64,000 nucleotides of DNA. It comes from Argopecten irradians. Its lineage: Eukaryota; Mollusca; Bivalvia; Pectinida; Pectinidae. Below are positions 48,001-59,500 of this stretch, one piece after another; the first letter of the stretch is position 1, and the number at the start of each line of letters is the position of its first letter. The DNA is taken from contig NC_091134.1 in assembly GCF_041381155.1 (NCBI RefSeq), forward strand, positions 42,305,338 to 42,369,337. Reading direction: 5' to 3'. The notes under the pieces are model-generated. The model had not been told where the DNA came from and made no database searches. It was given only the letters and a program-made list of their open reading frames with translations. A program made the position numbers and the translations under genes.

Positions 48001-50830
48001 AATGGTTACCTGACATACCTGTGTTAATGGTTACCTGACATACCTGTGTTGATGGTTACCTGACATACCTGTGTTAATGGTTACCTGACATACCTGTGTT
48101 AATGGTTACCTGACATACCTGTGTTAATGGTTACCTGACATACCTGTGTGAATGGTTACCTGACATACCTGTGTGAATGGTTACCTGACATACCTGTGTT
48201 GATGGTTACCTGACATACCTATGTTAATGGTAACATGACATACCTGTGTTGATGGTTACCTGACATACCTATGTGAATGGTTACCTGACATACCTATGTT
48301 AATGGTTACCTGACATACCTGTGTTGATGGTTACCTGACATACCTGTGTTAATGGTTACATGACATACCTGTGTTGATGGTTACCTGACATATGTGTTAA
48401 TGGTTACCTGACATACCTGTAGTTAATGGTTACCTGACATACTGTGTTAATGGTTACCTGACATACCTATGTGAATGGTTACCTGACATACCTATGTAAT
48501 GGTTACCTGACATACCTGTGTTGATGGTTACCTGACATACCTGTGTTAATGGTTACCTGACATACCTGTGTTGATGGTTACCTGACATACCTATGTGAAT
48601 GGTTACCTGACATACCTGTGTTGATGGTTACCTGACATACCTGTGTTAATGGTAACACGACATACCTGTGTTGATGGTTACCTGACATACCTGTGTGAAT
48701 GGCTACCTGACATACCTGTGTTGATGGTTACCTGACATACCTATGTTAATGGTAACATGACATACCTGTGTTGATGGTTACCTGACATACCTATGTGAAT
48801 GGTTACCTGACATACCTATGTGAATGGTTACCTGACAAAGCTGTGTTGATGGTTACCTGACATACCTATGTGAATGGTTACATGACATACCTGTGTTGAT
48901 GGTTACCTGACATACCTGTGTTAATGGTAACATGACATACCTGTGTTGATGGTTACCTGAACATACCTGTGTAAATTGTAACATGACATATCTGTGTTGA
49001 TAGTTACCTGACATACCTGTGTATAATGGTAACATGACAAACCTGTGTTAATGGTAACATGACATACCTGTGTTGATGGTTACCTGACATACCTGTGTTA
49101 ATGGTAACATGACATACCTGTGTTGATGGTTACCTGACATACCTGTGTTAATGGTAACATGACATACCTGTGTTGATGGTTACCTGACATACCTGTGTTA
49201 ATGGTAACCTGACATACCTGTGTTAATGGTTACCTGACATACCTGTGTTAATGGTTACCTGACATACCTGTGTTAATGGTAACCTGACATACCTGTGTGT
49301 TAATGGTAACCTGACATACCTGTGTTGATGGTTACCTGACATACATGTGTTAATGGTTACCTGACATACCAGTGTAAATTATTACCTGACATATCTGTGT
49401 TAATGGTTACCTGACATACCTATGTGAATGGTTACCTGACATACCTATGGTAATGGTTACCTGACAAAGCTGTGTTGATGGTTACCTGACATACCTATGT
49501 GAATGGTTACCTGACATACCTATGTGAATGGTTACCTGACATACCTATGTGAATGGTTACCTGACATACCTATGTTAATGGTTACCTGACATACCTATGT
49601 GAATGGTTACCTGACATACCTATGTGAATGGTTACCTGACAAAGCTGTGTTGATGGTTACCTGACATACCTATGTTAATGGTTACCTGACATACCTATGT
49701 TAATGGTTACCTGACATACCTGTGTTGATGGTTACCTGACATACCTATGTGAATGGTTACCTGACATACCTATGTGAATGGTTACCTGACATACCTATGT
49801 GAATGGTTACCTGACATACCTATGTGAATGGTTACCTGACATACCTATGTGAATGGTTACCTGACAAAGCTGTGTTGATGGTTACCTGACATACCTATGT
49901 GAATGGTTACCTGACATACCTATGTGAATGGTTACCTGACATACCTATGTGAATGGTTACCTGACAAAGCTGTGTTGATGGTTACCTGACATACCTATGT
50001 GAATGGTTACCTGACATAGCTGTGTCGATGGTTACCTGACATATCTGTGTTAATGGTTACCTGACATACCTGTGTTGATGGTTACCTGACATACCTGTGT
50101 TAATGGTTACCTGACATACCTGTGTTGATGGTTACCTGACATACCTGTGTTGATGGTTACCTGACATACCTGTGTTGATGGTTACCTGACATACCTGTGT
50201 TAATGGTTACCTGACATCCTGTGTGAATGGCTACCTGACATACTTGTGTTGATGGTAACCTGACATACCTGTGTGAATGGCTACCTGACATACCTGTGTT
50301 GATGGTAACCTGACATACCTGTGTTAATGGTTACATGACATACCTGTGTTAATGGTTACCTGACATACATGTGTTAATGGTTACCTGACATACCAGTGTA
50401 AATAATTACCTGACATATCTGTGTTAATAGTTACCTAACATACCTGTGTTAATGGTTACCTGACATACCTGTGTTAATGGTTACCTGATATACATGTGTT
50501 AATGGTTACCTGACATACCTGTGTTAATGGTTACCTGATATACATGTGTTAATGGTTACCTGACATACCTGTGTTAATGGTTATCTGACATACCTGTGTT
50601 AATGGTTACCTGATATACATGTGTTAATGGTTACCTGACATACCTGTGTTTATGGTTACCTGATATACATGTGTTAATAGTTACCTGACATACCTGTGTG
50701 AATGATTACCTGATATACCTGTGTTAATGGTTACCTAACATACCTGTGTTAATGGTTACCTGACATACCTGTATTAATGGTTACCTGACATACCTGTGTA
50801 AATGATTACCTGACATGCATGTGTTGATGA
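42068..50830. repeat. 25 bp minisatellite, about 350 copies, with 50 bp dimer structure
   Basis: The unit reads GGTTACCTGACATACCTGTG and then TTAAT. Two variants, GTTGATGGTTACCTG and GTTAATGGTAACATG, alternate over long blocks, giving a 50 bp higher-order unit. A GTGAATGG/CTATG variant is enriched at 48.2-50.0 kb, and the last ~500 bp are more diverged. On the minus strand each unit has ACACAG|GTATGT, and many also CAG|GTAACC, both donor-like. It lies between the two sensor genes; no coding function. Confidence 0.97.
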
Positions 50831-51150
50831 TAACTTGATTAATATTATAAAATATATATACAGGAAACAAATGGTCTTTTAACATTAAATTCATTATAAT
50901 TATTTTTTCTTTGTTTTCATACCAAATCTAGGTTTCTGATTGGCCAATACTTTATTGCATACCACTATGAAAAAAAATCTAAGAATGTCCCGAAACCCTG
51001 ACATAATAGAAACATTGGTATTTCCGGGTATTGATTCAGAAAAAAAATCTGAAAAATCACTAGAATGGTACATTTAAACACAGTTTATTTTATCAAATAG
51101 AGTATAGCATTAATTATAAGCATTGATGTTACTATTTTTTAATTTTATCG

Positions 51151-51236
51151 GGTTATGAAAAAATATATGTTTGCAAACTTTGAATCTGTGTAGCGGATTC
51201 TCACAAAAGTTTGCAAACAAAAAATTTTTCATAACC
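51151..51236. repeat. Imperfect palindrome/hairpin, ~35 bp arms
   Basis: GGTTATGAAAAAATATATGT followed by TTGCAAACTTT faces AAAGTTTGCAAAC...TTTTTCATAACC across a short loop containing TGTGTAGCG. Possibly a short foldback element. Confidence 0.6.
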
Positions 51237-51339
51237 CAATCATTTTTTTTTCTAAATAGCGACATCGTTGCTTAATTGAAAGACAAAATAGTTCCCAAAG
51301 TTTTAACAGAAATGATTCATCAATCGCTTATGTTTATTA

Positions 51340-51558
51340 ATCATGGGTGTGTTATTCTTCTGAACCGTCGATACTGACATTGGCACGAGTTAGGGTCGTA
51401 TGTACATGTCCCGTACTGCAGAACATAGTCGATCGTCTTCCGCTTCCTGTTTATGATATTCTAAAAATAACCGTATGTTATTATTGGGGATTTTCCTACA
51501 CAAGAATTCGGTCGGTGTTACGTGCATCAAGGAGCTCGAGGTCGGCGATCGTTTCTGG
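51340..51558 (+). promoter_or_regulatory. CpG-richer region; candidate promoter and first exon of second calcium-sensor gene
   Basis: Locally dense in CG (CCGTCGATAC, GTCGATCGTCTTCCGC, GAGGTCGGCGATCG) within AT-rich surroundings. It ends at a donor TTTCTG|GTAAGCTAATTT. The candidate first-exon donor of the first gene (34075) is followed by a similar GTGAGCTAATTTT. Function inferred. Confidence 0.3.
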
Positions 51559-51599
51559 TAAGCTAATTTACTTGGACATATAACATACCTCCTCTTGTA

Positions 51600-54500
51600 T
51601 CATATCAGATTCTTACATCTTGATAGTTTTACAGCGAATATCTTTGTAGCAACCCAACATTACATGTCTAACGTCTGTATAAAGCAATAACCTAATGTTC
51701 AATAGGTCTAGTAATGCAATGGCCTTCTGACACGCACTTTTAAATTTGTGTTATTTGTGTTATATATCTATATACATAGCTTTTCCAAAAAAAAAAAATA
51801 ACAAAATATTTTTAATTAAAAATTTTTTTTTTTATTAAAAATTTATGTACAGTCATACTGTATGAAACCCTACTGTAGCGGTTGTGCTTACCTGGTAATA
51901 TTTTTTTCTGATCCTGATAATCAACCCATCATGCATGCTTACAATTTCAAAAGTCAATTAGATCTAATATGATTAAATGTCTAGTGCCTGAAATCATTCA
52001 TTGATCTAAATGTACAGTTTGTAGATGATATTGTGATACCTGTGATTGGCAATTCAAAAAAAAAATCAATACACAACGTTAGGTAGGCCTACCTATATAG
52101 TAGCTGTCAAGTAGCTGATAACTCCAAGTAGGCTAGTGACATGAAATCCGGACATGGATCATTGATCTATAATTGAGTCAGCTGTATAAGTTAATGTCAT
52201 GTTTTTACATCCACTTTTGACGATTAGTTGAATTAAATTCTTTTGTATGGTACGTTGAGTTATATAAAGTGTATATAATAATGTTATAATGGTTAAATGT
52301 TTAATGACTATTTTAGAGAACTTTAAGAAATGATGGGTTTATAGATCCAAATTTTACTATTATATTGTAACGAAACTGGGGTTGTGTATATGTATAATTC
52401 AGGCTCTTGCCCTCCTCTACACTCTCTTTACAATCCTGTTCCCTTGTGGGTCAAGTCTGACCAGGACAAGTAGTGTGGTCACAGACCACTTTCCTCAGCC
52501 TATTATTCTTCAGGTCCTCTTGGACCACTAGTAGAAGTATCTTTGAGTTCTATAACCGTACGCCTTGTCAAATACTTATTTATCACTTCCAAAATACTTA
52601 ACTTAAAAGAAAACTAGAAGTCCAAAGATAAATTACTGATTCTTTGTATTATTAAACATTTTCAAATTCAACATTGACAATTAACATTTACAAGATATTG
52701 GTAATGGAGAATGATATTACAGTATTATAAATATAAATACATGGACAATATTAGTATTTATCCAATTATGTTTTCTCAATGAACAACTCCCTCTGTGTAC
52801 TTCTGAATTGGTAAGTTTTTACAATTAAATTAGAGAATTGTCCATAGAAACTCTGTCACAATAATTTAAGCAAGTCAATAATCAATTAAGCCATCAATTA
52901 TCAATAATAGGTCTAAAATATCAGATTACAATAACTTTAAGTGAATTTCTGGTAATGAACTAACTACAACCTATCTTAGGAGACAACAGTATAATTAAAA
53001 GACTTTGAATCCAGTCTAAATATAGTTACATAAAATCTAAATATAGATGAACTTATTATTTCATAGAAACAGGTATAAACCTCTTCCACAGAGAGTTATT
53101 ACTCTTGTAGGTACTATTTTCCCTAATCCATACCAATAATATTCAAATTACTATACAATAAATTAATTTCTCTATAATATACCACTCCTCTTCCTCAAAG
53201 TAAATAAATACTTTTTAGGCAATTATCTTTAACCTCTACGGTTATAGGATCTGGAATATTATCTAAAATTCCGTAGAATTTACCAAAAGTTAATATTGTT
53301 TACATTATTTCATAATGAAATAATATCATATAAAAGCCTAATGACTGTAAAAATAATCCAAAAGTCTTATAAGACCGTACGAGTAGTCTCCCTTATTTGT
53401 ATACTAACTTTGCTCTATACTTTAAGCTATCTATCCAATGGTTATGAAAAGGCGCATGTATACACCAATGCCGACGGGCTAGAACTGTCGAAACAGCGAT
53501 GCACGCCGCCTTTTATAACCTTCCGTCCTCACCATGTGAGGACGTCCTCACCAGATGAGGCAAATTCCTCATCTGATGAGGAAAATATCCATATAAGGAA
53601 AACGTGACCTCACGTGCGGGGTCAACAGTAGCATTTACTACGACCGAGCAGCCGTGTCTAGACGATTCCTTCCGCAACATAATGCGGGAATCTATCAATT
53701 AAAATACATATTTTACAATAAAAATGTACTTCTATAATATAAGTAAAACCTTTCTTATTACATTTATAGACTATTATAAACTATAGAATGCTGAAAGCGA
53801 ACTATTACAACCGTACGCTTCCGAAGTAGTTCTCTCATGACGTTACATTGCTCGCCATGTTGAGAGTGGGAACGGGATGAACTAAGATAAACAAACTATG
53901 AGTTCAGACGTTTATAACCCGTAAGTAATAAAACTTTTGCGAAAATGATCTATGAACTCATAAGTTTTACACAATATGCTAACAAATTCTAAAATTATCG
54001 ATATGATTACAATTTTACCTTGCATAAGTAGGCTGTAACGAATCCCGTATACCAGTAGCAGTGTTGTAATGGCGACCGGGCAAAACTAATTTTAAGACCC
54101 AGTAGACAAATAAAATCATTAAAAATCGAAAAATGAATAGATTTACACAATTCCGTGTTCTACAGTTAGAACAATAATTTTACTAACATCCTAATTAATG
54201 TTGGCATGTAATTATCGCTATTTATCATAAAAACAGTCGAGTAAACCCAGCCGAATACAGAGGTAAAAAAAAATCAGCTGTTTACAAGGTCTCTCGATCT
54301 TGTTATAATAAGATCACACTCACACAGTTTTCCATACCAATTTACCATGCTCAATACATAAGTTACACAAATTTATCTACACCAGAGATGTATAGCCTAC
54401 ATTCTCTATTCATACCCATCCGAAACTAGAATTATAATAAATATCCAAAACTGGAATTATAATTATCACTGATGCCTTGGCACAGGCCCATGCAAATCCA

Positions 54501-54800
54501 GATTCGCCACAATATATATATGTATATATTTACAGTTTGCACTGACATGGACTCAATAACCATGCTTTCTTGAATTATCATTATCAGTGCATAATGATAG
54601 TACAACACGTGTGGCGATTCTATTGTTGCTGGAACAGTCGCTGGCATAGCAACGTGGGGTCATGACCCCACTTTTGGTGGGAACATATAAATGACTCGAT
54701 TCCAATCAGCTATTCAATCAAATTAATTGACGATGACAGGAGAGAAAAACATGTGTTTTTTATTAAAAAAAAATTCAAATGTCGCGAGAATAGATAATAA
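51600..54800. other. Non-coding spacer; no supported gene
   Basis: It contains poly-A/T tracts, TGTAACGAA motifs near 52368 and 54034 that could mark ends of an old element, and nested palindromes at 53.52-53.58 kb. A 103-codon frame at 53296 has no family resemblance. Confidence 0.4.
53524..53583. repeat. Cluster of short perfect palindromes
   Basis: CGTCCTCA-CCATG-TGAGGACG (53524-53544) and TTCCTCATC-T-GATGAGGAA (53565-53583) have perfect arms of 8 and 9 bp. The intervening CCAGATGAGG can also pair with CCTCATCTG. Confidence 0.7.
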
Positions 54801-54824
54801 TCATTTACGTGAAAAACTGTATTT

Positions 54825-54981
54825 ATAAGGAATAGATTTTTATTTTGTTGAGGTTATGAGGTTATAATGTTAATGGAGCCTGTGTAAATTTTATGTAACC
54901 CGGTGAAGGCCGGGGGTTACATAATTTGCACATGCTCCATTATCATTATAACCTCAACAAAATAAAAGTCTATTCCTTAAA
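54825..54981. mobile_element. Near-perfect foldback hairpin, ~70 bp arms
   Basis: TAAGGAATAGATTTTTATTT and onward mirrors the right side ending AATAAAAGTCTATTCCTTA. Inner arms ATGTAACCC / GGGTTACAT close a GC-rich loop (GGTGAAGGCCGG). Compact and non-coding; probably a MITE. Confidence 0.7.
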
Positions 54982-55499
54982 TACACAGACAGTGTTGAAT
55001 GAAGCCATGCATGGACAAAACCTAATGTCTTTTTTTTTGCATTTTCCTCATTACAAGGGTGCATATATTACTGGTATGAATATACAAACTCTAATTATAC
55101 TAAATTATACTGTAACATGAGTACATATTTCATTATTGTTAATGTAGCAGAAAGAGTTCAGTAAAATCTTGACAATAGTTAGAATTTACTAAAGGTACTA
55201 TTATGTGGCTGTTTGTGATAGAGCTTTATGAGATGCTAGGCTATTTGAGCTTGATCAATATAGTGATGTCTATATTAGTTATCACTGGGTTGAACCTAGA
55301 CTGCGACAGAGCAAATCAATTATTTAAATGTTTCTGTTTGAGAATGCATGAGACAGTGTACATTTACATTCTAGCTACTGTTGTAGCGGAAAAGATATCA
55401 TGTGACAGTCTATAGGGATCTGGAGTACACCATAAATGTTATGTTTCACATATAATACAACAGATCAAGGAACTTGATACACCACCAGACCCTATGTAA

Positions 55500-56785
55500 T
55501 TGAAAAGCTTCTCAGCTGAATTTAACACTATATTATCTCCCCCTTATTGATAAATGTAATTCTAGCTGAATTCTAACACTAGATTATCTCCCTTGTTGAT
55601 AAATGTCTTAGCTGAATTCTAAGACTAGGTTATCTCCCCCTTGTGGATAAGTGTTTTCTGCTGAATTCTAAGACTAGGTTATCTCGTCCTTGTTGATAAG
55701 TTTCTCAGCAAAATTCTAACACGAGATTATCTCCCCCTTGTTGATAAATATAATTCTAGCTGAATTCAAACACTATATTATCTCCCCCTTATTGATAAAT
55801 ATAATTCTTGCTGAATTCTAACACTGGATTATCTCCCCCTTGTTGATAGATATAATTCTAGCTGAATTCTAACACTATATTATCACCCCTTATTGATAGA
55901 TATAATTCTAGCTGAATTCTAACACTAGATTATCTCCCCCTTATTGATAAATATAATTCTAGCTGAATTCTTACACTATATTATCACCCTCTTAAAGATG
56001 AATATAATTCTAGCTGAATTCTAACACTAGATTATTTCACCCTTGTTGATAAATGTCTTAGCTGAATTCTAAGACTAGGTTATCTCCCCCTTGGAGATAA
56101 GTGTTTTAGCTGAATTCTAAACTTGATTAACTCCCCCTTGTTGATAAGAGTTTTCAGCTGATTTCTAACACTAGATTATCTCCCCCTTGTTGATAAGTTA
56201 CTCAGCTAAATTCTAATAGTGACTTACACTAGATTAAATTCTGACATTAGATTATCTCCCACTGTTGATAAGAGTTTTCAGCTCAATTCTTCAATTCTTA
56301 CACTAGATTACGTTCTCCTTTTTCACACGTTTCTTACAGCTGAATCCTAACACTAGATTAGTTCCTCTTGTTGATAAGTTTCTTAGCCAAATCCTCCTAA
56401 AACCAGATTAGTTCGCCTTGTTGATAAGTTTCTTAGCCAAATCCTAAAACCAGATTAGTTCGCCTTGTTGATAAGTTTCTTAGCCAAATTCTAACACGAG
56501 ATGAGGTCCCCTTGTTGATAATTTTCTTAGCTGAATTCTAACACTAGATTATCTCCTCTTTGCTTAAAAAGAGTTTCTCTGCTGAATTCTAACACTAGAT
56601 TATGTTCTACTTCGTTCATAAATTTCCTAGCTAAATTCTAACACTAGATTATCTCCCCTTTGTTGAAAAAGAGTTTCTCTGCTGAATTCTAACACTAGAT
56701 TATGTTCTACTTGTTCGTAAATTTCTTAGCTGAATTCTAGCACTATATTATCTCCCCCTTGTTGGTTGAGAAGTTACTCAAACAT
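55500..56785. repeat. Degenerate ~55 bp tandem repeat, about 20 copies
   Basis: Units carry AGCTGAATTCTAACACTAGA followed by TTATCTCCCCCTTGTTGATA. Heavily diverged, with unit lengths from about 45 to 65 bp. It lies upstream of the second sensor gene's coding exons. Confidence 0.85.
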
Positions 56786-57214
56786 TAGATTATATATGGT
56801 TAATGAACAATGAGCCTTGACACACATATGTGATACCACAGTCATTATGTAATATCATATATTTGCAATAAAAAAATATTTTCTGTCTATCTCAGATTTA
56901 AGCACTTGCATGATTTGCTGATGCTATTACAAGTAGTTAGGTAGCAATACTTAATCTCTGACATTAACATTCATTTATAGGTTATAAGTAGATAAATATG
57001 GTTCAAACAACATACATAAATCTGGGATCGACCTCACTTAATGTCTGTATAATATGTAGTAAATTATTGTAACAATTACAGTGGTAAATAATACGTTAAA
57101 ATAGCTCTAAGCAATGCTTATTAACATGATATAGTTTACCACAGCTTGATAGAGAGTTAAATTGTAAACATCAGTAGTCTATTTTCCAATTTGAGTTTTT
57201 GTTTAGTTCTACAG

Positions 57215-57277
57215 ATTGGATAGAAATAAAGGCTACATTTTACCTACGTTAGTACCACAACTCCTCTTGGCTTTGGG
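57215..57277 (+). other. 5' UTR of second calcium-sensor gene, behind acceptor
   Basis: An acceptor TTCTACAG ending at 57214 (or GTTTAG ending at 57206) precedes ATTGGATAGAAATAAAGGCT. The position and sequence parallel the first gene's 5' UTR. Confidence 0.5.
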
Positions 57278-58328
57278 ATGGGGCAGAACACCAGTCAGCT
57301 ACGCCCTAAAGAACTCAAGGATTTACAGATCAACACACACTTCACCGAGAAAGAGCTACAGGATTGGTACAGGAACTTTCGTCGAGATTATCCGGACGGC
57401 TGTCTCACCATTGACAACTTCACCAATATTTACTCGAACTGTTTCCCTGAAGGTGATCCCGAGACCTTCGCTGCTCAAGCCTTCCGCACGTTTGATATCA
57501 ATGGAGATGGTGTGATCAACTTTCGGGAGTTCATGTGTGCTTTGAGTGTGAAAAGTCGTGGACGATGCGAACAGAAATTGAGATGGGCATTCCGGATGTA
57601 TGACATTGATAATAATGGCTATGTATCCCGAGAGGAGATGATTGAAATCATACAGGTAATTATAAATCAGTCAGGTAATTATATCAAATCATTCAGGTGA
57701 TTATAACAAATCATGCAGGTAATTTTAAGTAACATGTTTTTAACAGATAAAATGATAAGTACAATTTTTTTTTTTTCTCTAGGTTACTTAATTTCGTAAT
57801 TTCTATTTTAAATAATTTTCATGAACCTTTTACCAACTGAAAATTTTAATTGAAATAATTCCATTGTAACTTAGTATGGTAAATATGATTTTGTGGAGAT
57901 AAACAAGTCAAGTTATCATGGTAACTATGAGAAATCAGGTTTTCTTGCTGCTTGCTCTTAGTGATACTGATAGTCATTTAGCATGTCACACCTTTGTTTT
58001 CAACCTCTATTTGATAATTACATCTCTGACTACAAGACCTTGAATTTGTTCTTTGTCTTTGTTCTTAATATATATACATTGTATTTTAAATCCTAAATAC
58101 CAGGCCACTGTTCTTGGTCCCTTTCCTCGTTAATCAAATCATACCTGAAATGTGTTCCCTTTTCAGGCTATGTTTAAGATGACAGGAAATGGTGACGCAG
58201 CAGCAGCAGAAGAGCGCACAGACAAGATCTTTAACTTGATGGACAAAAATTCTGATGGTCAGCTGTCACAGGAGGAGTTCATAGAGGGCGCCAGGAGTGA
58301 CCCCACGATAATACAGATGCTAGGATGA
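57278..58328 (+). CDS. Neuronal calcium sensor, hippocalcin/neurocalcin-like (paralogue 2)
   Basis: Exons 57278-57655 and 58167-58328 join in phase 0 (ATCATACAG|GTAATT ... TTTTCAG|GCT) to give 179 residues, with exactly the exon lengths of paralogue 1 (378 and 162 bp). MGQNTSQ fits myristoylation (Gly2, Ser6). EF1 is degenerate, with YPDG. EF2 73-84 ([12 protein letters not shown]), EF3 109-120 (DIDNNGYVSREE) and EF4 152-163 ([12 protein letters not shown]) look functional. It ends at DPTIIQMLG, short for the family. A calcium-myristoyl-switch sensor is the likely role. Identity to paralogue 1 is about 75% overall, lower in the EF3-EF4 linker (GNGDAAAAEERT versus [12 protein letters not shown]). 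The pair most likely arose by local duplication, later separated by the 8.8 kb array. The donor region is followed by small tandem copies of the splice junction. Confidence 0.92.
57656..57724 (+). repeat. Short tandem copies of the paralogue 2 5' splice junction
   Basis: After the true junction ATACAG|GTAATTATAAATC come AGTCAG|GTAATTATATCAAATC, ATTCAG|GTGATTATAACAAATC and ATGCAG|GTAATTTT. That makes three further donor-like copies at about 19-22 bp spacing. The intron otherwise continues as ordinary AT-rich sequence to 58166. Confidence 0.85.
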
Positions 58329-58704
58329 GTAACTATGACAACAGTTGTACCAATCAGGTCTTATTTTGGGGGTCATGTGATCCAGTGATTGGTTACACTA
58401 ATTTAACTGTACTTTGGTAGCTAGACATGATGTCTGACAGAGTAGACAAGTAGAAAAGTGAGTTTTTAAATTCTGATGATATTCAATTTTACATTTTATA
58501 TTATTCAGGCTATTCTATATTCTGTAAATTGTTACATTTACAAAACACTGTCTCTAGTGTTATTTAATGGTAGATATTCTGTATCTGTGTATTGCCTTGA
58601 TGTCTGCCCTTTTGGCAGGTATAGTTGATTGTTACGTCATTTGTTTGTAAGCGTAACATTATATTTTTCAGAGAAAACACTTTATAGTTTACACAAAAAC
58701 AAGC

Positions 58705-58710
58705 AATAAA
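58705..58710 (+). promoter_or_regulatory. Polyadenylation signal of second calcium-sensor gene (candidate)
   Basis: AATAAA in AAGCAATAAAAATC about 380 bp after the stop codon. Confidence 0.5.
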
Positions 58711-58886
58711 AATCTTTAATAGCAGATTACCTTGTAATTTATAGGCAAAATTACTAAAGTCGATTTCAATGGAAATTAATATACCTAGTATGCATGATAT
58801 GAAAAGTTCGTGTGTAACATGGAAAATTAAACTAATCCAAATCCTTTACCAAATGTAAGCTTAATCCATGCACATTTTTAAGTGAA

Positions 58887-59003
58887 TACCGTATTTTAAC
58901 CACAAATAAACTCCTCTCACAAATAAGACCCCACACCTAATTTTACAAATCCAAGATGACGACCTATAGCTAATAGATTCTTAATTGTGGTTAAAATACG
59001 GTA
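58887..59003. mobile_element. 117 bp MITE with perfect 19 bp inverted ends
   Basis: The left end TACCGTATTTTAACCACAA is matched exactly in reverse complement at the right end. The interior holds AAATAAACTCC / AAATAAGACC. The ends resemble those of the 19264-19464 element (TACYGYATTC...), suggesting the same superfamily. Confidence 0.8.
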
Positions 59004-59274
59004 ACAAGCTCATGGAAAAAATTCCTACGATGATAACATAAAATAGGGTTCGATGAACATCTAATCTCAGGTATTGAATTATTTTGAGAAGGGAGAGAAC
59101 TCCTATAGGGACCAGTATGAAAAAGTCGTCATACCTGGTATATGTTGAATGCAATGACCTAAGTGCAATTATATCATAAGAGTGTTTAATCACATTTTCA
59201 AAACAACTTCATCAATATGATACAGTTTGAACATATAACCTTGTGTTTCAATATTTTAATATACACACACCTGT

Positions 59275-59500
59275 AATTTACTTGTGATCAAATTACAAGC
59301 ACTATCTACGCATACCAGTAATTTATTTGTGATCAAATTACTAGCACTATCTACGCATACCAGTGATTTATTTGTGATCAAATTACTAGCACTATCTACG
59401 CATACCAGTGATTTATTTGTGATCAAATTACTAGCACTATCTACGCATACCAGTAATTTATTTGTGATCAAATTACTAGCATACGCATACCAGTGATTTA
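59275..59500. repeat. 45 bp tandem repeat, five copies
   Basis: Units contain TTTGTGATCAAATTACTAGC and ACTATCTACGCATACCAGT. 45 is a multiple of three, so both strands stay open for about 70 codons; this is not a gene. Confidence 0.92.

Noticed and set aside
53296..53607. 103-codon ORF as a small gene
   Set aside because: AT-rich with no domain, no start context and no neighbouring exon; its end lies in the palindrome cluster.
53565..53620. Hammerhead ribozyme core (CTGATGAG ... GAAA)
   Set aside because: CTGATGAG is part of a palindrome; I could not find convincing stem II or a properly placed GAAAC and cleavage site.
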